Below, piece after piece: positions 1 to 9,071 of a DNA stretch of 64,000 nt. Source of the DNA: RHKX01 sp963743875 (GTDB taxonomy: Bacteria; Actinomycetota; Thermoleophilia; Solirubrobacterales; 70-9); NCBI GenBank assembly GCA_963743875.1, contig CAVURM010000004.1, positions 259,562 to 323,561 of the forward strand. Direction: 5' to 3'. Made by a program: the position numbers and the translations under genes. The notes under the pieces are model-generated. The model worked only from the letters and a program-made list of their open reading frames with translations. It ran no database searches and was not told the DNA's origin. Positions within the stretch are counted from its first letter, which is position 1; every line of letters begins with the position of its first letter.

Positions 1-1475
1 CCCTGGATGATCCGGTGATCGTAGGTCGAGGTCATCGTCATCACCTTCGACACTCCAACCGCCTTCAGCCTGTCCGGTGCGGAGTGAGCCCACTCGGGCG
101 GGTAGGCGATCGAGCCTGTGGCGATGATCGTTCCCTGACCGCTCATCAGGCGTGGGACCGAGGCGACCGTGCCGAGGCCGCCGGGGTTGGTCAGCGTGAT
201 GTTGGTGCCCTGGAAGTCGTCCGCGGTGAGCGAGTTCTCTCGGGTCTTTCGGATCAGGTCCTCATAGTCGGTGTGGAAGGCCTTGAAGTCGGCCTGATCG
301 GCGGCACGGATGCAGGGCACCATCAGGCTCCGGGACCCGTCCTTCTTCTCGATGTCGACGGCGATCCCGAGGTTGACGGCGCCGTGGTCGATCACGTTCG
401 GCTTGCCGTCCCGCTCCTCGAAGCTGCGGGCCATCGCTCGCCAATCCTTGGCCGCCTCGACGATCGCCCAGGCGATCAGGTGTGTGAAGGAGACCTTCAT
501 CCCGCGCTCCGACAGCGCTCCGTTGAGAGCTTTGCGCTTTGCGTCGAGGGTGTCGACGGCGAGCGTCCGGAACGAGGTTGCGGTCGGGATCGAGCGGCTC
601 TCCTCCATCGCCTTGGCGAGCATGCCCGCGGGGCCTCGAAGGACTTTGGCCTCGCCCCCGGTCGCCGCCGGGGCGCCGCCGTTGCCGCCGCCGTCCCTGG
701 CCGCGATCACGTCGGCCTTCATCACTCTCCCGCCGGCTCCTGAGCCCGAGACGCCGGCGAGATCGACGCCCTCGGCATCGGCGACCCGGCGCGCTACGGG
801 GGATGCCTTGGCGTCGCCGTTGGCGGCGATCGGTATGACGTGGTCGGTCGCCGCCCCATCGGCATCGGCATCGGGATCGGCAGTTGCCCCGGCGCCGGGC
901 TGGATCCGAGCCAGGGGCTGGCCCACCTTGACGACATCGTCGGGCTCGACCAGTGTCTCGGTGACGGTCCCGGAGACCGGCGAGGGCACCTCCGCGTCCA
1001 CCTTGTCGGTCGAGACCTCGATGATCGTCTCGCCCTCGGAGACCGCATCACCAGCCTGCTTGTGCCACTCGAGGACGGTGCCCTCGGTCACTGACTCACC
1101 CATTTCCGGCATCACCAGGTCGATCGGTTCCGCAGCGGGTTCGGTTGCGGAGGAGTCGGGGGCGGGGCCGCCGATATCGGCGTCGCTCTCTCCGGTTGGT
1201 GGAGCGATGTTGTCGGAGGAGCCGCCGCCGGGCTCGAATTCGGCGAGCGCCTCGCCGATCTTCACGACGTCGTCGGGGCCCTTGAGGATCTTCGCCAGCG
1301 TGCCGGAGGCGGGGGCCGGGACCTCGGCGTCGACCTTGTCGGTGGAGACCTCGACGATGGTCTCGCCCTCCTCGACGAAATCGCCCTCCTGCTTGAGCCA
1401 CTCCAGCACCGTTCCCTCGGTCACCGATTCGCCCATTGCGGGCATCTCGATCTGGACGGTTTCGGTCGCGGCCAC
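1..1475 (-). CDS. kgd: 2-oxoglutarate dehydrogenase, lipoyl/E2 region (Kgd type), 3' end outside window
   Basis: This is the N-terminal part of a 2-oxo acid dehydrogenase acyltransferase that acts in the TCA cycle. It carries two lipoyl domains with the lipoyl-lysine motif STDKVDAEV (lysines near residues 47 and 158 from the chosen start). A proline/alanine linker, a peripheral-subunit-binding segment near residues 225-260 and an E2 catalytic domain follow. The catalytic part reads LTNPGGLGTVASVPRLMSGQG and ends at the window edge in TYDHRIIQG. That wording matches the E2-like domain of mycobacterial Kgd rather than classical SucB, which has DHRxxDG. A TPP-dependent E1 domain beyond position 1 is expected but not visible. 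The start is uncertain: GTG at 1475 or ATG at 1445, neither with a clear ribosome site. Confidence 0.82.
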   Translation of the reverse strand, partial: MAATETVQIEMPAMGESVTEGTVLEWLKQEGDFVEEGETIVEVSTDKVDAEVPAPASGTLAKILKGPDDVVKIGEALAEFEPGGGSSDNIAPPTGESDADIGGPAPDSSATEPAAEPIDLVMPEMGESVTEGTVLEWHKQAGDAVSEGETIIEVSTDKVDAEVPSPVSGTVTETLVEPDDVVKVGQPLARIQPGAGATADPDADADGAATDHVIPIAANGDAKASPVARRVADAEGVDLAGVSGSGAGGRVMKADVIAARDGGGNGGAPAATGGEAKVLRGPAGMLAKAMEESRSIPTATSFRTLAVDTLDAKRKALNGALSERGMKVSFTHLIAWAIVEAAKDWRAMARSFEERDGKPNVIDHGAVNLGIAVDIEKKDGSRSLMVPCIRAADQADFKAFHTDYEDLIRKTRENSLTADDFQGTNITLTNPGGLGTVASVPRLMSGQGTIIATGSIAYPPEWAHSAPDRLKAVGVSKVMTMTSTYDHRIIQ

Positions 1476-1555
1476 TGCGACTAAGGCGATGTCGGTGCGG
1501 TACTCACTGCGCGGCCTCTGAGTGTATGCACCTCGGGGACCCGGCGACGGCGGGG

Positions 1556-2962
1556 TCAGCCACGTTGGTCGCGAAAGCGCGAGATCGCCTCCGCCCGAGA
1601 TTCCCGCAGGTCGACCAGGGGCATCGGATAGTCGTCGCCGATCACGCAGCCGGCCTCTCGCTGGGCTCCCTCCGGCGCCTCCCACGGGGCGGCGAGATGG
1701 CGGTCCGGAAGGCCTCGGATCTCGGGCACCCAGCGGCGAACGTAGATCCCGTCGGAATCGAAACGCTCCTGCTGGCGAACCGGGTTGAACACCCGGAAAT
1801 ACGGCTGCGGGTCGGCGCCGACCGAGGCGGCCCATTGCCAGTTGCCGTTGTTCTGGGCCTCATCGCCGTCGAGCAGGTGATCCATGAAGTGAGCCTCGCC
1901 CTGCCGCCAGTCGATCAGCAGGTTCTTGGTCAGGTAGGAGGCGACCGCCATCCGCACCCGGTTGTGCATCCAGCCCTCGGCGAGCAGCTGTCGCATCCCG
2001 GCGTCGATCCAGGGCACTCCCGTCATCCCACGTTTCCAGGCCTCCAGCGACTCGGGGTCGTCATTCCACCTCATGCCGCGGAAGCGCCGGTCGTACTCCT
2101 CGTTCCGGTTCTCCGGGGAGCTGCGGATCACGCTCAGCCAGAAGTCCCGCCAGGCGAGTTGCCGACGCAGCGCCTTGGCGCCGTCGCTCCGCCTCGCCGC
2201 CAGCAGCGATTCGAGTTCCCGGGCCGAGACGGTTCCGAAATGCAGCGCCGGAGAGAGCCTCGTCGTCGCGTCGAGGCCCGGGAGGTCCCGGATCGCCGGA
2301 TACTCGCCGGCGGCCTCGACCGCTCTGACCATCAGCTTCCTGCCGTGCTTCTCGCCGGGTCCGGAGCCCTCGGCGATCCGCTTCGCCGCCGCGTCGATGC
2401 CGAGCTCGCTCTCGGAGGGGATGCTCCCGATGGCGATGTCACCGGGCGGACGCGACAGCTTGCGCGGCGTCGGCTCCAGGTCACGACGCGGGGCGTCGAG
2501 CCAGGCTCGGGAGAACGGCGTGAACACGCGGAACGGGCTACCCGCACCGGTCAGGACCTTCGCCGGCTCCGCGCAGGTGAGTCCGGAGTGGCCGACGAGC
2601 TCCACTCCCGCCGCGGCGAGCGCCTCCTCGACCCGCCGATCGCGACGCCGGGCGTGAACGGTGTGGTCGCGGTTGATGTGCACCACCTCGGCCCCCGATT
2701 CGACGGCCAGGCGGGCCAGCTCCACCGCCGGGTCGCCGTGGCGGTAGTGGAGGCGCGATCCCCGCGAGCGCAGCCCATCGTCGAGCTCCCGCAGGCACGC
2801 CAGCAGGTAGGCATTTCGATTCGCCGAGCGGTGCCGGCCGCCGGTCAGTCCCGGTTCGAAACAGAAGACCGGGATGACTCCGTCGGCGCCCGCCGCAGCG
2901 GTGAGGGCCGGGTTGTCGGCGAGCCGCAGGTCGCGGCGGAACCAGGCGATTGCGACTCTCAC
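1556..2962 (-). CDS. phrB: deoxyribodipyrimidine photo-lyase (cryptochrome/photolyase family)
   Basis: A 468-residue FAD enzyme expected to repair UV pyrimidine dimers using light. The N-terminal alpha/beta antenna domain begins VAIAWFRRDLRLADNPAL, typical of the family. The C-terminal FAD-binding half shows TRLSPALHFGTVS, WRDFW, and NNGNWQWAASVGADPQPYFR, which contains the conserved Asn/Trp FAD-pocket residues. Length is normal for a class I CPD photolyase. It is a lone gene on the minus strand, divergent from the acyl-CoA reductase that starts 115 bases beyond its start codon. A (6-4) photolyase or cryptochrome cannot be excluded by eye. Confidence 0.93.
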   Translation of the reverse strand: MRVAIAWFRRDLRLADNPALTAAAGADGVIPVFCFEPGLTGGRHRSANRNAYLLACLRELDDGLRSRGSRLHYRHGDPAVELARLAVESGAEVVHINRDHTVHARRRDRRVEEALAAAGVELVGHSGLTCAEPAKVLTGAGSPFRVFTPFSRAWLDAPRRDLEPTPRKLSRPPGDIAIGSIPSESELGIDAAAKRIAEGSGPGEKHGRKLMVRAVEAAGEYPAIRDLPGLDATTRLSPALHFGTVSARELESLLAARRSDGAKALRRQLAWRDFWLSVIRSSPENRNEEYDRRFRGMRWNDDPESLEAWKRGMTGVPWIDAGMRQLLAEGWMHNRVRMAVASYLTKNLLIDWRQGEAHFMDHLLDGDEAQNNGNWQWAASVGADPQPYFRVFNPVRQQERFDSDGIYVRRWVPEIRGLPDRHLAAPWEAPEGAQREAGCVIGDDYPMPLVDLRESRAEAISRFRDQRG

Positions 2963-3076
2963 GTCAGCACCCGTTCCCCGCTCGAGAGCCGCTCAAGCAT
3001 CGAGTCCCACCCCCGGCGGGCGGGGGTTGCGTGTAGGGTCCGGCGCGGTTTTCTCGACTCTGGAGTGTGTTTGAAC

Positions 3077-5215
3077 ATGGGGTACTTCGTCACCGGCGCA
3101 ACGGGTTTCATCGGGCGCAACCTGGTTGAGCTGCTGCTCGAGCGTGAGGGCACGATCTACGTGCTTGTCCGCGAGGGCTCGCAGGGTCGGCTGGCCGAGC
3201 TGCGCAATCGCTGGGGCGTCGACGAGGATCGCGTCGTCGGCATCGTCGGCGATCTCTCCCAGCATCGACTCGGCGTCTCCGACGCGGATCTCAAGCGGCT
3301 CCGCGGCAAGGTCGACCACTTCTTCCACCTCGCCGCGATCTACGACATGAAGGCCGATGCGGAGTCCCAGCGGGTCGCGAACGTGGAGGGCACCCTGCAC
3401 ATGGTGCAGCTTGCCGAGGCGGTCAAGGCGGGTCGCGTCCACATGGTCAGCTCGATCGCCGCCGCCGGCCTCTACAAGGGCACCTGGCGTGAGGACATGT
3501 TCGACGAGGCCCAGAACCTCGACATCAACCCCTACTTCCGGACCAAGCACGAGTCCGAGCGGGTCGTCCGCGAGGAGTGCGAGCAGCCCTGGCGGGTCTA
3601 CCGCCCGGGGATCGTCGTCGGCAACTCCGAGACCGGCGAGATGGACAAGATCGACGGCCCCTACTACTTCTTCAAGCTGATCCGGAGAATCCGCCAGGTG
3701 GTGCCCGCCTGGATGCCGATGCCCGGCGTCGAGGGCCGCGAGATCAACATCGTCCCGGTCGACTTCGTCGTCAAGGCGATGGATCACATCGCCCATCTCG
3801 ACGGGCTGGACGGCCGGGCCTTCAGCCTCACCGATCCGGATCCGCTCAGCGCCGGCGAGGTCATCGACGTCTTCGCCAGGGCCGCCCACGCACCGCAATC
3901 CTCGGTCAGGGCCCCCGCCTCGCTGACCGAGGGGATGCAGCCGTTTCTCAACCTGGGGCTCTCGAACGTCCCCTTCGCCAACGGCATCACCGATCGGGTT
4001 CTCGCCGATTTCGGCGTACCGCGGTCGGTCCTTGTCTACCTCAACTACCCGACCCATTTCGACTCGCGTCGCACGCAGGCCGCGCTGGCGGGAACCGGCA
4101 TCAAGGTGCCGCCGCTGGAGGCCTACGCCGGCAAGCTCTGGGACTACTGGGCGCGCCATCTCGACCCCGACCTGTACCGCGACCGCACTCTCGTCGGAGC
4201 CGCGCGCGGCCGGGCCGGATTCGTCGGCGGCCTGACGCAGATCCTCGAGGCGCAGATCCCCGACGAGCTGATGCGCTTCGGGCGCAAGCTGCAGGGCACC
4301 GCCTCACTCGAGAAGGAGGTCGGCGGCAAGGTCGTGATGGTCACCGGCGCATCCTCGGGCATCGGCAAGGCGGCGGCGATGAAGGTCGCCGACGCCGGCG
4401 GGATCGTCCTGCTGGTTGCCAGGACCCCTGAGAAGCTCGAGGAGACCCGCGATCAGATCGAGGACGGAGGCGGAACCGCCCACATCCACCGCTGCGACCT
4501 CTCCGACGTCGACGACATCGACCGGATGGCCGCCGAGGTGCTCGAACAGCACGACAACGTGGACGTCCTGATCAACAACGCCGGTCGCTCGATCAGGCGC
4601 TCGATCGCGCTCGCCTACGACCGCTTCCACGACTTCGAGCGAACGATGCAGCTCAACTACTTCGGCCCGGTGAGGCTGATCCTTCGCCTGCTGCCGACGA
4701 TGCGCCAACGCCGCTCCGGCCAGATCATCAACGTCAGCTCGATCGGCGTGCAGACCAACATGCCGAGGTTCTCCGCCTACGTGGCCTCGAAGTCGGCTCT
4801 CGACGCGTTCTCTCGTTGTATCGCCTCCGAGATCATCGACGACAAGGTCCACATCACGACGATCCACATGCCCTTGGTGCGGACGCCGATGATCGCCCCG
4901 ACCAAGATGTACGACCGCTTCCCGACGATCACGCCGGACGAGGCCGCCGACATGCTCTGCGACGCGATCATCTACAAGCCGAAGCGGATCGCCACACCGG
5001 TCGGGACCCTGGGTCAGATTCTCTACGCGATCAACCCGAAGTCGATCGACTACATCCTCAACAGCGCCTACCACATGTTCCCCGACTCCACGGCTGCAAA
5101 GGGCGAGAAGCCCAAGCAGGCGGCCTCATCGTCGTCGCGGGGCACCTCGACCGATGAGCAGGCCAACAACCAGCAGCTCGCGTTCGCGTATCTGATGCGC
5201 GGCATGCACTGGTAG
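3077..5215 (+). CDS. double-SDR fusion, fatty acyl-CoA reductase-like
   Basis: A 712-residue protein with two Rossmann enzymes in one chain. The N-terminal extended SDR has VTGATGFIG at residues 5-13 and a YFRTK catalytic pair. The C-terminal classical SDR starts near residue 415 with VTGASSGIG, has NVSS near 554 and YVASK near 567. This order matches bacterial acyl-CoA reductases such as mycobacterial AcrA1-type proteins and Marinobacter FAR, which reduce fatty acyl-CoA to aldehyde and alcohol for wax or ether lipids. The start ATG at 3077 is chosen because the fold begins there; the frame is open further upstream only because it lies opposite the photolyase. The substrate is inferred. Confidence 0.85.
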   Translation: MGYFVTGATGFIGRNLVELLLEREGTIYVLVREGSQGRLAELRNRWGVDEDRVVGIVGDLSQHRLGVSDADLKRLRGKVDHFFHLAAIYDMKADAESQRVANVEGTLHMVQLAEAVKAGRVHMVSSIAAAGLYKGTWREDMFDEAQNLDINPYFRTKHESERVVREECEQPWRVYRPGIVVGNSETGEMDKIDGPYYFFKLIRRIRQVVPAWMPMPGVEGREINIVPVDFVVKAMDHIAHLDGLDGRAFSLTDPDPLSAGEVIDVFARAAHAPQSSVRAPASLTEGMQPFLNLGLSNVPFANGITDRVLADFGVPRSVLVYLNYPTHFDSRRTQAALAGTGIKVPPLEAYAGKLWDYWARHLDPDLYRDRTLVGAARGRAGFVGGLTQILEAQIPDELMRFGRKLQGTASLEKEVGGKVVMVTGASSGIGKAAAMKVADAGGIVLLVARTPEKLEETRDQIEDGGGTAHIHRCDLSDVDDIDRMAAEVLEQHDNVDVLINNAGRSIRRSIALAYDRFHDFERTMQLNYFGPVRLILRLLPTMRQRRSGQIINVSSIGVQTNMPRFSAYVASKSALDAFSRCIASEIIDDKVHITTIHMPLVRTPMIAPTKMYDRFPTITPDEAADMLCDAIIYKPKRIATPVGTLGQILYAINPKSIDYILNSAYHMFPDSTAAKGEKPKQAASSSSRGTSTDEQANNQQLAFAYLMRGMHW

Positions 5216-5258
5216 CTCGGGGTTCGATCGTGGGTGGCGGCCGCCGCCCGGCGGGTCG

Positions 5259-6833
5259 ATGAGAGCCGATCCGGGATTCGACTGCGACGTCGCCGTCGTC
5301 GGCAGCGGGTTCGGCGGTGCCGCCAGCGCGTTGCGCCTCGCCGAGCGGGGAATGGACGTTGTCGTCCTGGAGCGCGGCCGGCGGCTGGCGCCCGCCGATC
5401 TTCAGGCGGGCCACGATGATCCCCGGGCCCTGCTCTGGGACCCGCAGCTCGGCCTTCGCCGCGGGTACTTCTGGCAGCGCTTCTTCCGCGACGTCGGGAT
5501 CATCGGTGCGACGGGGGTCGGGGGCGGAAGCATCGTCTGGGGTGCCGTTCTGCTCGAGCCGCCGCGAAGGTTCTACGAGGACGCGAGCTGGGCGGGCCTG
5601 GCCGACTGGGAGGCGGAGCTCGCTCCCCATCTGGCCGAGGCGGCCCGCATGCTCGGGAGGCAGACCAATCCGCACCTGGGTGAGATGGACGAGCACCTGC
5701 GCGCGGCCGCCGAGGCCGTCGGCGCCGGCGACACGTTCGGGCCGGTACCGCTCGGGATCCATTTCGGATCGGGGCCGGGGGAGCAGTCGGCGGACCCCTA
5801 CTTCGGCGGTGAGGGACCCGAGCGGGCGGGCTGCCTGCTCTGCGGCGGCTGCCTCGCCGGCTGCCCCTACGGCGCCAAGAACAGCCTCGACCTCAACTAC
5901 CTGCACCTGGCCGAGCGGCGGGGCGTTCGGATCCGGCCCCAGCACGAAGTGGCCGCGATCACCCCACTCGGGGCGGCGGGTTACGAGCTGACGCTGAGCG
6001 GCCGCCCGCCGTTGCGCGCCCGGAGGGTGGTGGTCGCGGCCGGCGTGCTCGGGACCCTGGAGCTGTTGCTTCGCTGCCGTGACGAGCTGGGCACCCTGCC
6101 GCGGATTTCGCCACGCCTCGGCCACGCCGTTCGGACCAACAGCGAGGCGGTCACTGCGGTCATTCAGCCGCCGGGAGACGACCTCTCGGTCGGCCCCTCG
6201 ATCTCGAGCGACTTCCATCCGGACGAGCGCACCCACGTAACCCAGAACCGCTACGTCGGCGGCGGCCACATGCGCTGGATGCTCGGACCGCTGACGGACG
6301 GGGAAGACCCGGTCGGGCGTCGCCGCCGCACCCTGGCGGCGATCGCGCGCTCGCCGATCGCGCAGCTGCGCCTGTTCGGCACCAAGGACATCGAGCGCAG
6401 GCTCTCGGCGCTGACGGTCATGCAGGACGTCGAGAGCGAGCTCCAGTTTCTCTGGGGCCGATCGCCGTTGCGCCCGTGGCGGCGCGTGCTCCGCAGTCGC
6501 GCCCTCCCGGGAAGACGGCCGCCGAGCTACATGCCGATCGCCAACCGCGTGACCCGGGCGTTCGCCGAGGCGTCGGGCGGGACCCCGCTGAACCTGCTGC
6601 CGGAGAGCGTCGGTGGTCTGTCGGTGACGGCCCACATCCTCGGCGGCGCCGCGATCGGCGCCGACCCCGCGTCCGGCGTCATCGATTCCCGGCACGAGGT
6701 CTTCGGTCATCCGGGCCTCCACGTGGCGGACGCCAGCGCGATCCCGGCCAACCTCGGCGTGAACCCGAGCCTGACGATCACGGCGATGGCGGAGCGTTTC
6801 GCCACCCTGATGCCGGAGCCGGGCGCTCCCTAG
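5259..6833 (+). CDS. GMC family oxidoreductase (cholesterol-oxidase-like)
   Basis: A 524-residue FAD-dependent oxidoreductase. The ADP-binding motif VVGSGFGGAASALRLAERG lies at residues 14-32, and the GMC signature GATGVGGGSIVWGAV follows near residue 85. The C-terminal GMC domain has HILGGAAIG and NPSLTITAMAERFA. A cysteine cluster, CLLCGGCLAGC, sits near residues 191-201; a similar Cys-rich segment occurs in cholesterol-oxidase-like GMC proteins. The gene starts 43 bases after the acyl-CoA reductase on the same strand, so the two may be cotranscribed and both act on a lipid or sterol alcohol. The substrate cannot be read from sequence. Confidence 0.85.
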   Translation: MRADPGFDCDVAVVGSGFGGAASALRLAERGMDVVVLERGRRLAPADLQAGHDDPRALLWDPQLGLRRGYFWQRFFRDVGIIGATGVGGGSIVWGAVLLEPPRRFYEDASWAGLADWEAELAPHLAEAARMLGRQTNPHLGEMDEHLRAAAEAVGAGDTFGPVPLGIHFGSGPGEQSADPYFGGEGPERAGCLLCGGCLAGCPYGAKNSLDLNYLHLAERRGVRIRPQHEVAAITPLGAAGYELTLSGRPPLRARRVVVAAGVLGTLELLLRCRDELGTLPRISPRLGHAVRTNSEAVTAVIQPPGDDLSVGPSISSDFHPDERTHVTQNRYVGGGHMRWMLGPLTDGEDPVGRRRRTLAAIARSPIAQLRLFGTKDIERRLSALTVMQDVESELQFLWGRSPLRPWRRVLRSRALPGRRPPSYMPIANRVTRAFAEASGGTPLNLLPESVGGLSVTAHILGGAAIGADPASGVIDSRHEVFGHPGLHVADASAIPANLGVNPSLTITAMAERFATLMPEPGAP

Positions 6834-6842
6834 ATGAGTGAG

Positions 6843-7811
6843 CTAGCCGAGCATCCCCTGCGCGTGCAGCCACTCCTCGGTCCGGCGCATGCCCTCGGAC
6901 AGGTCGACCTCGGGCTCGAAGCCGAGCATCCGTCGCGCCTTGTCGATCGAGTAGGTGCCGGTGCGGGTCATGTAGATCACCGATGATCGGCGCAGCTCGG
7001 TGGTGCCCCCGCCGAGCCACGCGGCCGTCTCGGGGATGGTCGAGAGCGCCATCGCAACCCGGGTCGGGAGGCGGCGCGGAGCCGGCTTGCCGAGCATCCG
7101 CGAGTAGTTGCCGAAGAACTCGTTGCAGCTGACTCCGACGCCGCCGGAGATCGTGAAGACGCCGCCGGCCGCCTCCGCCGCACGGGCGGCGAGCAGGACG
7201 CCGGAGACCAGGTCGTCCACGTAGATCGGGCTGTGGATGCCGCGCCCCATCGCCGGCAGGAAGAAGCGGCCGGCGGCGATCGCCTCGACCGGGAGGATCG
7301 TCCAGGGCCGCGAGCCCGGCCCGTAGACGTCGCCGGGCCGAATCACCGTGCAATCGATCTCACGGGCGGCGTGGGCCTGGAGGACGACCTGCTCGGAGGC
7401 GATCTTGGTGTCCACGTAGGTGTGGCCGTCGGGGCGCACCGGATGGAGCTCGGTGACCTGGTCGGGAAAGCCGATGTCCCCGAAGGCGCGCACCGACGAG
7501 AAGTGGACGAAGCGCCTTGCGCCCACCTTCACCGCAGCGTCCAGAGCGTGGCGGGTGCCGAGCACGTTGATCTGCCAGGCCTCGTCGGCCGAGGCTGCGT
7601 TGGAGACGATCGCGGCGGTATGGATGAAGGTGTCGCATCCCGATCCGGAGTCCTGCCAGGAACCCGCGGTTCCGACGTCTCCGGCCACGGTCCCCGCTTC
7701 GGGGTCGGCGGCCGTGTCCACGCCCCGCACCGCGACGCCCTGCCCACGCAGGCGGCCGGCCAGGGCCCTGCCGATGAACCCCGAGGCGCCGGTGATCAAC
7801 ACGGATTCCAA
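6843..7811 (-). CDS. NAD-dependent epimerase/3-beta-HSD-like dehydratase
   Basis: A 322-residue extended SDR. It begins VLITGASGFIGRALAG, the NAD-binding glycine motif, and carries FVHFSSVRAFG (catalytic Ser region) and a YVDTK active-site pair. RPGDVYGPGSRPW follows the pattern of nucleotide-sugar epimerases and 3-beta-hydroxysteroid dehydrogenases. It converges on the GMC oxidase with a 9-base gap and is divergent from the alpha/beta hydrolase, whose start lies 22 bases away. Sitting beside a GMC oxidase and an acyl-CoA reductase, a role in lipid or sterol redox chemistry is as likely as a sugar role. Confidence 0.85.
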   Translation of the reverse strand: MESVLITGASGFIGRALAGRLRGQGVAVRGVDTAADPEAGTVAGDVGTAGSWQDSGSGCDTFIHTAAIVSNAASADEAWQINVLGTRHALDAAVKVGARRFVHFSSVRAFGDIGFPDQVTELHPVRPDGHTYVDTKIASEQVVLQAHAAREIDCTVIRPGDVYGPGSRPWTILPVEAIAAGRFFLPAMGRGIHSPIYVDDLVSGVLLAARAAEAAGGVFTISGGVGVSCNEFFGNYSRMLGKPAPRRLPTRVAMALSTIPETAAWLGGGTTELRRSSVIYMTRTGTYSIDKARRMLGFEPEVDLSEGMRRTEEWLHAQGMLG

Positions 7812-7833
7812 GAGGGCTACCCTACATCCCGCA

Positions 7834-8778
7834 ATGAGCTCAGATGATCAGGGTTTCAGTGGGTCCATGGACGGCGCGGAGGCCGAGCGGGTAACGCTGC
7901 ACGGCAACCACGTGAGCTTTCTGCGAGCGGGCGAGGGGCCGCCGCTTCTGCTCCTCCACGGCATCGCCGGCAGCTATGAGACGTGGGCTCCGCTGATCCC
8001 GGCCCTCGCCGACGATTTCACTGTGATCGCCCCCGACATGCTCGGTCACGGGAGCTCGGCGAAGCCCCGCGGCGACTACTCCCTCGGTTCCTATGCCGCC
8101 GGCGCCAGGGACCTCCTGCTCGCGCTCGGCCACGAGTCGGCCACGGTCGTCGGACACTCGCTCGGCGGCGGCGTGGCGATGCAGTTCGCCTACCAGTTCC
8201 CCACTCACACGGATCGCCTCGGCCTGGTCTCGAGCGGCGGTCTCGGCGACGACGTGAGCATCTTCCTTCGCGCCGCCACCCTGCCGGGCGCCGAGTTGGT
8301 GCTCCCGCTGATCACCAAGGCCTGGGTCACCGGCGCCGGCAGGCGGATCGCCGGCTTGCTCGGGGCGATCGGCCTCACCCCCGGCGCCGACATCACCGAG
8401 ATCGCACGTGGGTACGCCTCGCTGGCGGACCCGGAGGCCAGGGCGGCCTTCCTCTGCACGGCCCGGTCGGTCATCGATCACCGCGGTCAGCGGGTCAGCG
8501 CCCGCGACCGCCTCTATCTGGCAGACGCTGTCCCGACGATGATCGTCTGGGGCGAGCGCGACCGGATCATCCCCGTCTCCCACGGGCGCTGGGCTGCCAG
8601 CGAGATGCCCGGTAGCCGCTTCACCGTGTTCGACGATGCGGGGCACTTCCCACACCTGGATCGACCGCTGCCGTTCGCCCGCCAACTGACGAAGTTCGTC
8701 AAGGAGACGGAGCCGGCACGCCTGACCAGCAAACAGATCAGGCAGCTGCTCGACGAGCGCTCGGACCTGGCCGCTTAG
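7834..8778 (+). CDS. alpha/beta fold hydrolase
   Basis: A 314-residue soluble hydrolase. The oxyanion region is LLLLHGIAGSYETW, the nucleophile elbow is VVGHSLGGG, the acid is in IVWGERDRIIPV and the catalytic histidine is in DAGHFPHLDRP, so the Ser-Asp-His triad is complete. A cap domain lies between the elbow and the acid. The start is ATG 7834 or the internal ATG 7867, which removes only eleven residues. The gene shares a short divergent promoter space with the epimerase. The substrate (an ester, lactone or epoxide) is unknown. Confidence 0.87.
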   Translation: MSSDDQGFSGSMDGAEAERVTLHGNHVSFLRAGEGPPLLLLHGIAGSYETWAPLIPALADDFTVIAPDMLGHGSSAKPRGDYSLGSYAAGARDLLLALGHESATVVGHSLGGGVAMQFAYQFPTHTDRLGLVSSGGLGDDVSIFLRAATLPGAELVLPLITKAWVTGAGRRIAGLLGAIGLTPGADITEIARGYASLADPEARAAFLCTARSVIDHRGQRVSARDRLYLADAVPTMIVWGERDRIIPVSHGRWAASEMPGSRFTVFDDAGHFPHLDRPLPFARQLTKFVKETEPARLTSKQIRQLLDERSDLAA

Positions 8779-8933
8779 ATAACTCCGAGCAGATGCTCCG
8801 CTTCGCGTCCGCTCTGCTCGGCCTGCGCGGTGTTACCGCTCGGCAGGGGCGTCAGGATAACCCCGAGCAGATGCTCCGCTTCGCGTCCGCTCTGCTCGGC
8901 CTGCGCGGTGTTACCGCTCGGCAGGGGCGTCGG
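8778..8933. repeat. two tandem 78-bp units with internal hairpins (REP-like)
   Basis: Two almost identical 78-bp units start at 8778 and 8856, directly after the hydrolase stop codon. Each holds an 8-bp inverted repeat, CCGAGCAG and CTGCTCGG, around the sequence CTCCGCTTCGCGTCC. A second, compact hairpin, GCGGT-GTT-ACCGC, lies inside CCTGC/GCAGG arms. A decayed third copy of the CTCCGCTTCGCGT core is visible near 8949-8975. There is no protein reading that makes sense and no CRISPR-style spacing. It resembles intergenic palindromic repeats and may also end transcription of the hydrolase. Confidence 0.8.
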
Positions 8934-9071
8934 GTGATTGGTGGGGTGGGCTCCGCTTCGCGTCGGGCTCGGTCGGCCGAACGCCTTCAGTGGCAGGTAT
9001 TGACTCCATGTGCGTATAAATCTGCCATCCAGACGCCAGGGACCGACAGGCGGCCGAAGATCTGCCGGTTC

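Noticed and set aside
1436..3076. Open frame running in phase into the acyl-CoA reductase from far upstream
   Set aside because: It lies opposite the photolyase gene, reads as Arg/Pro-rich noise, and the SDR fold begins at ATG 3077.
5058..6722. 554-codon open frame on the minus strand
   Set aside because: It is the antisense shadow of the GMC oxidase, which has clear family motifs.
8778..8933. Possible CRISPR array
   Set aside because: There are only two 78-bp units, directly abutting, with no unique spacers and no cas genes in the window.
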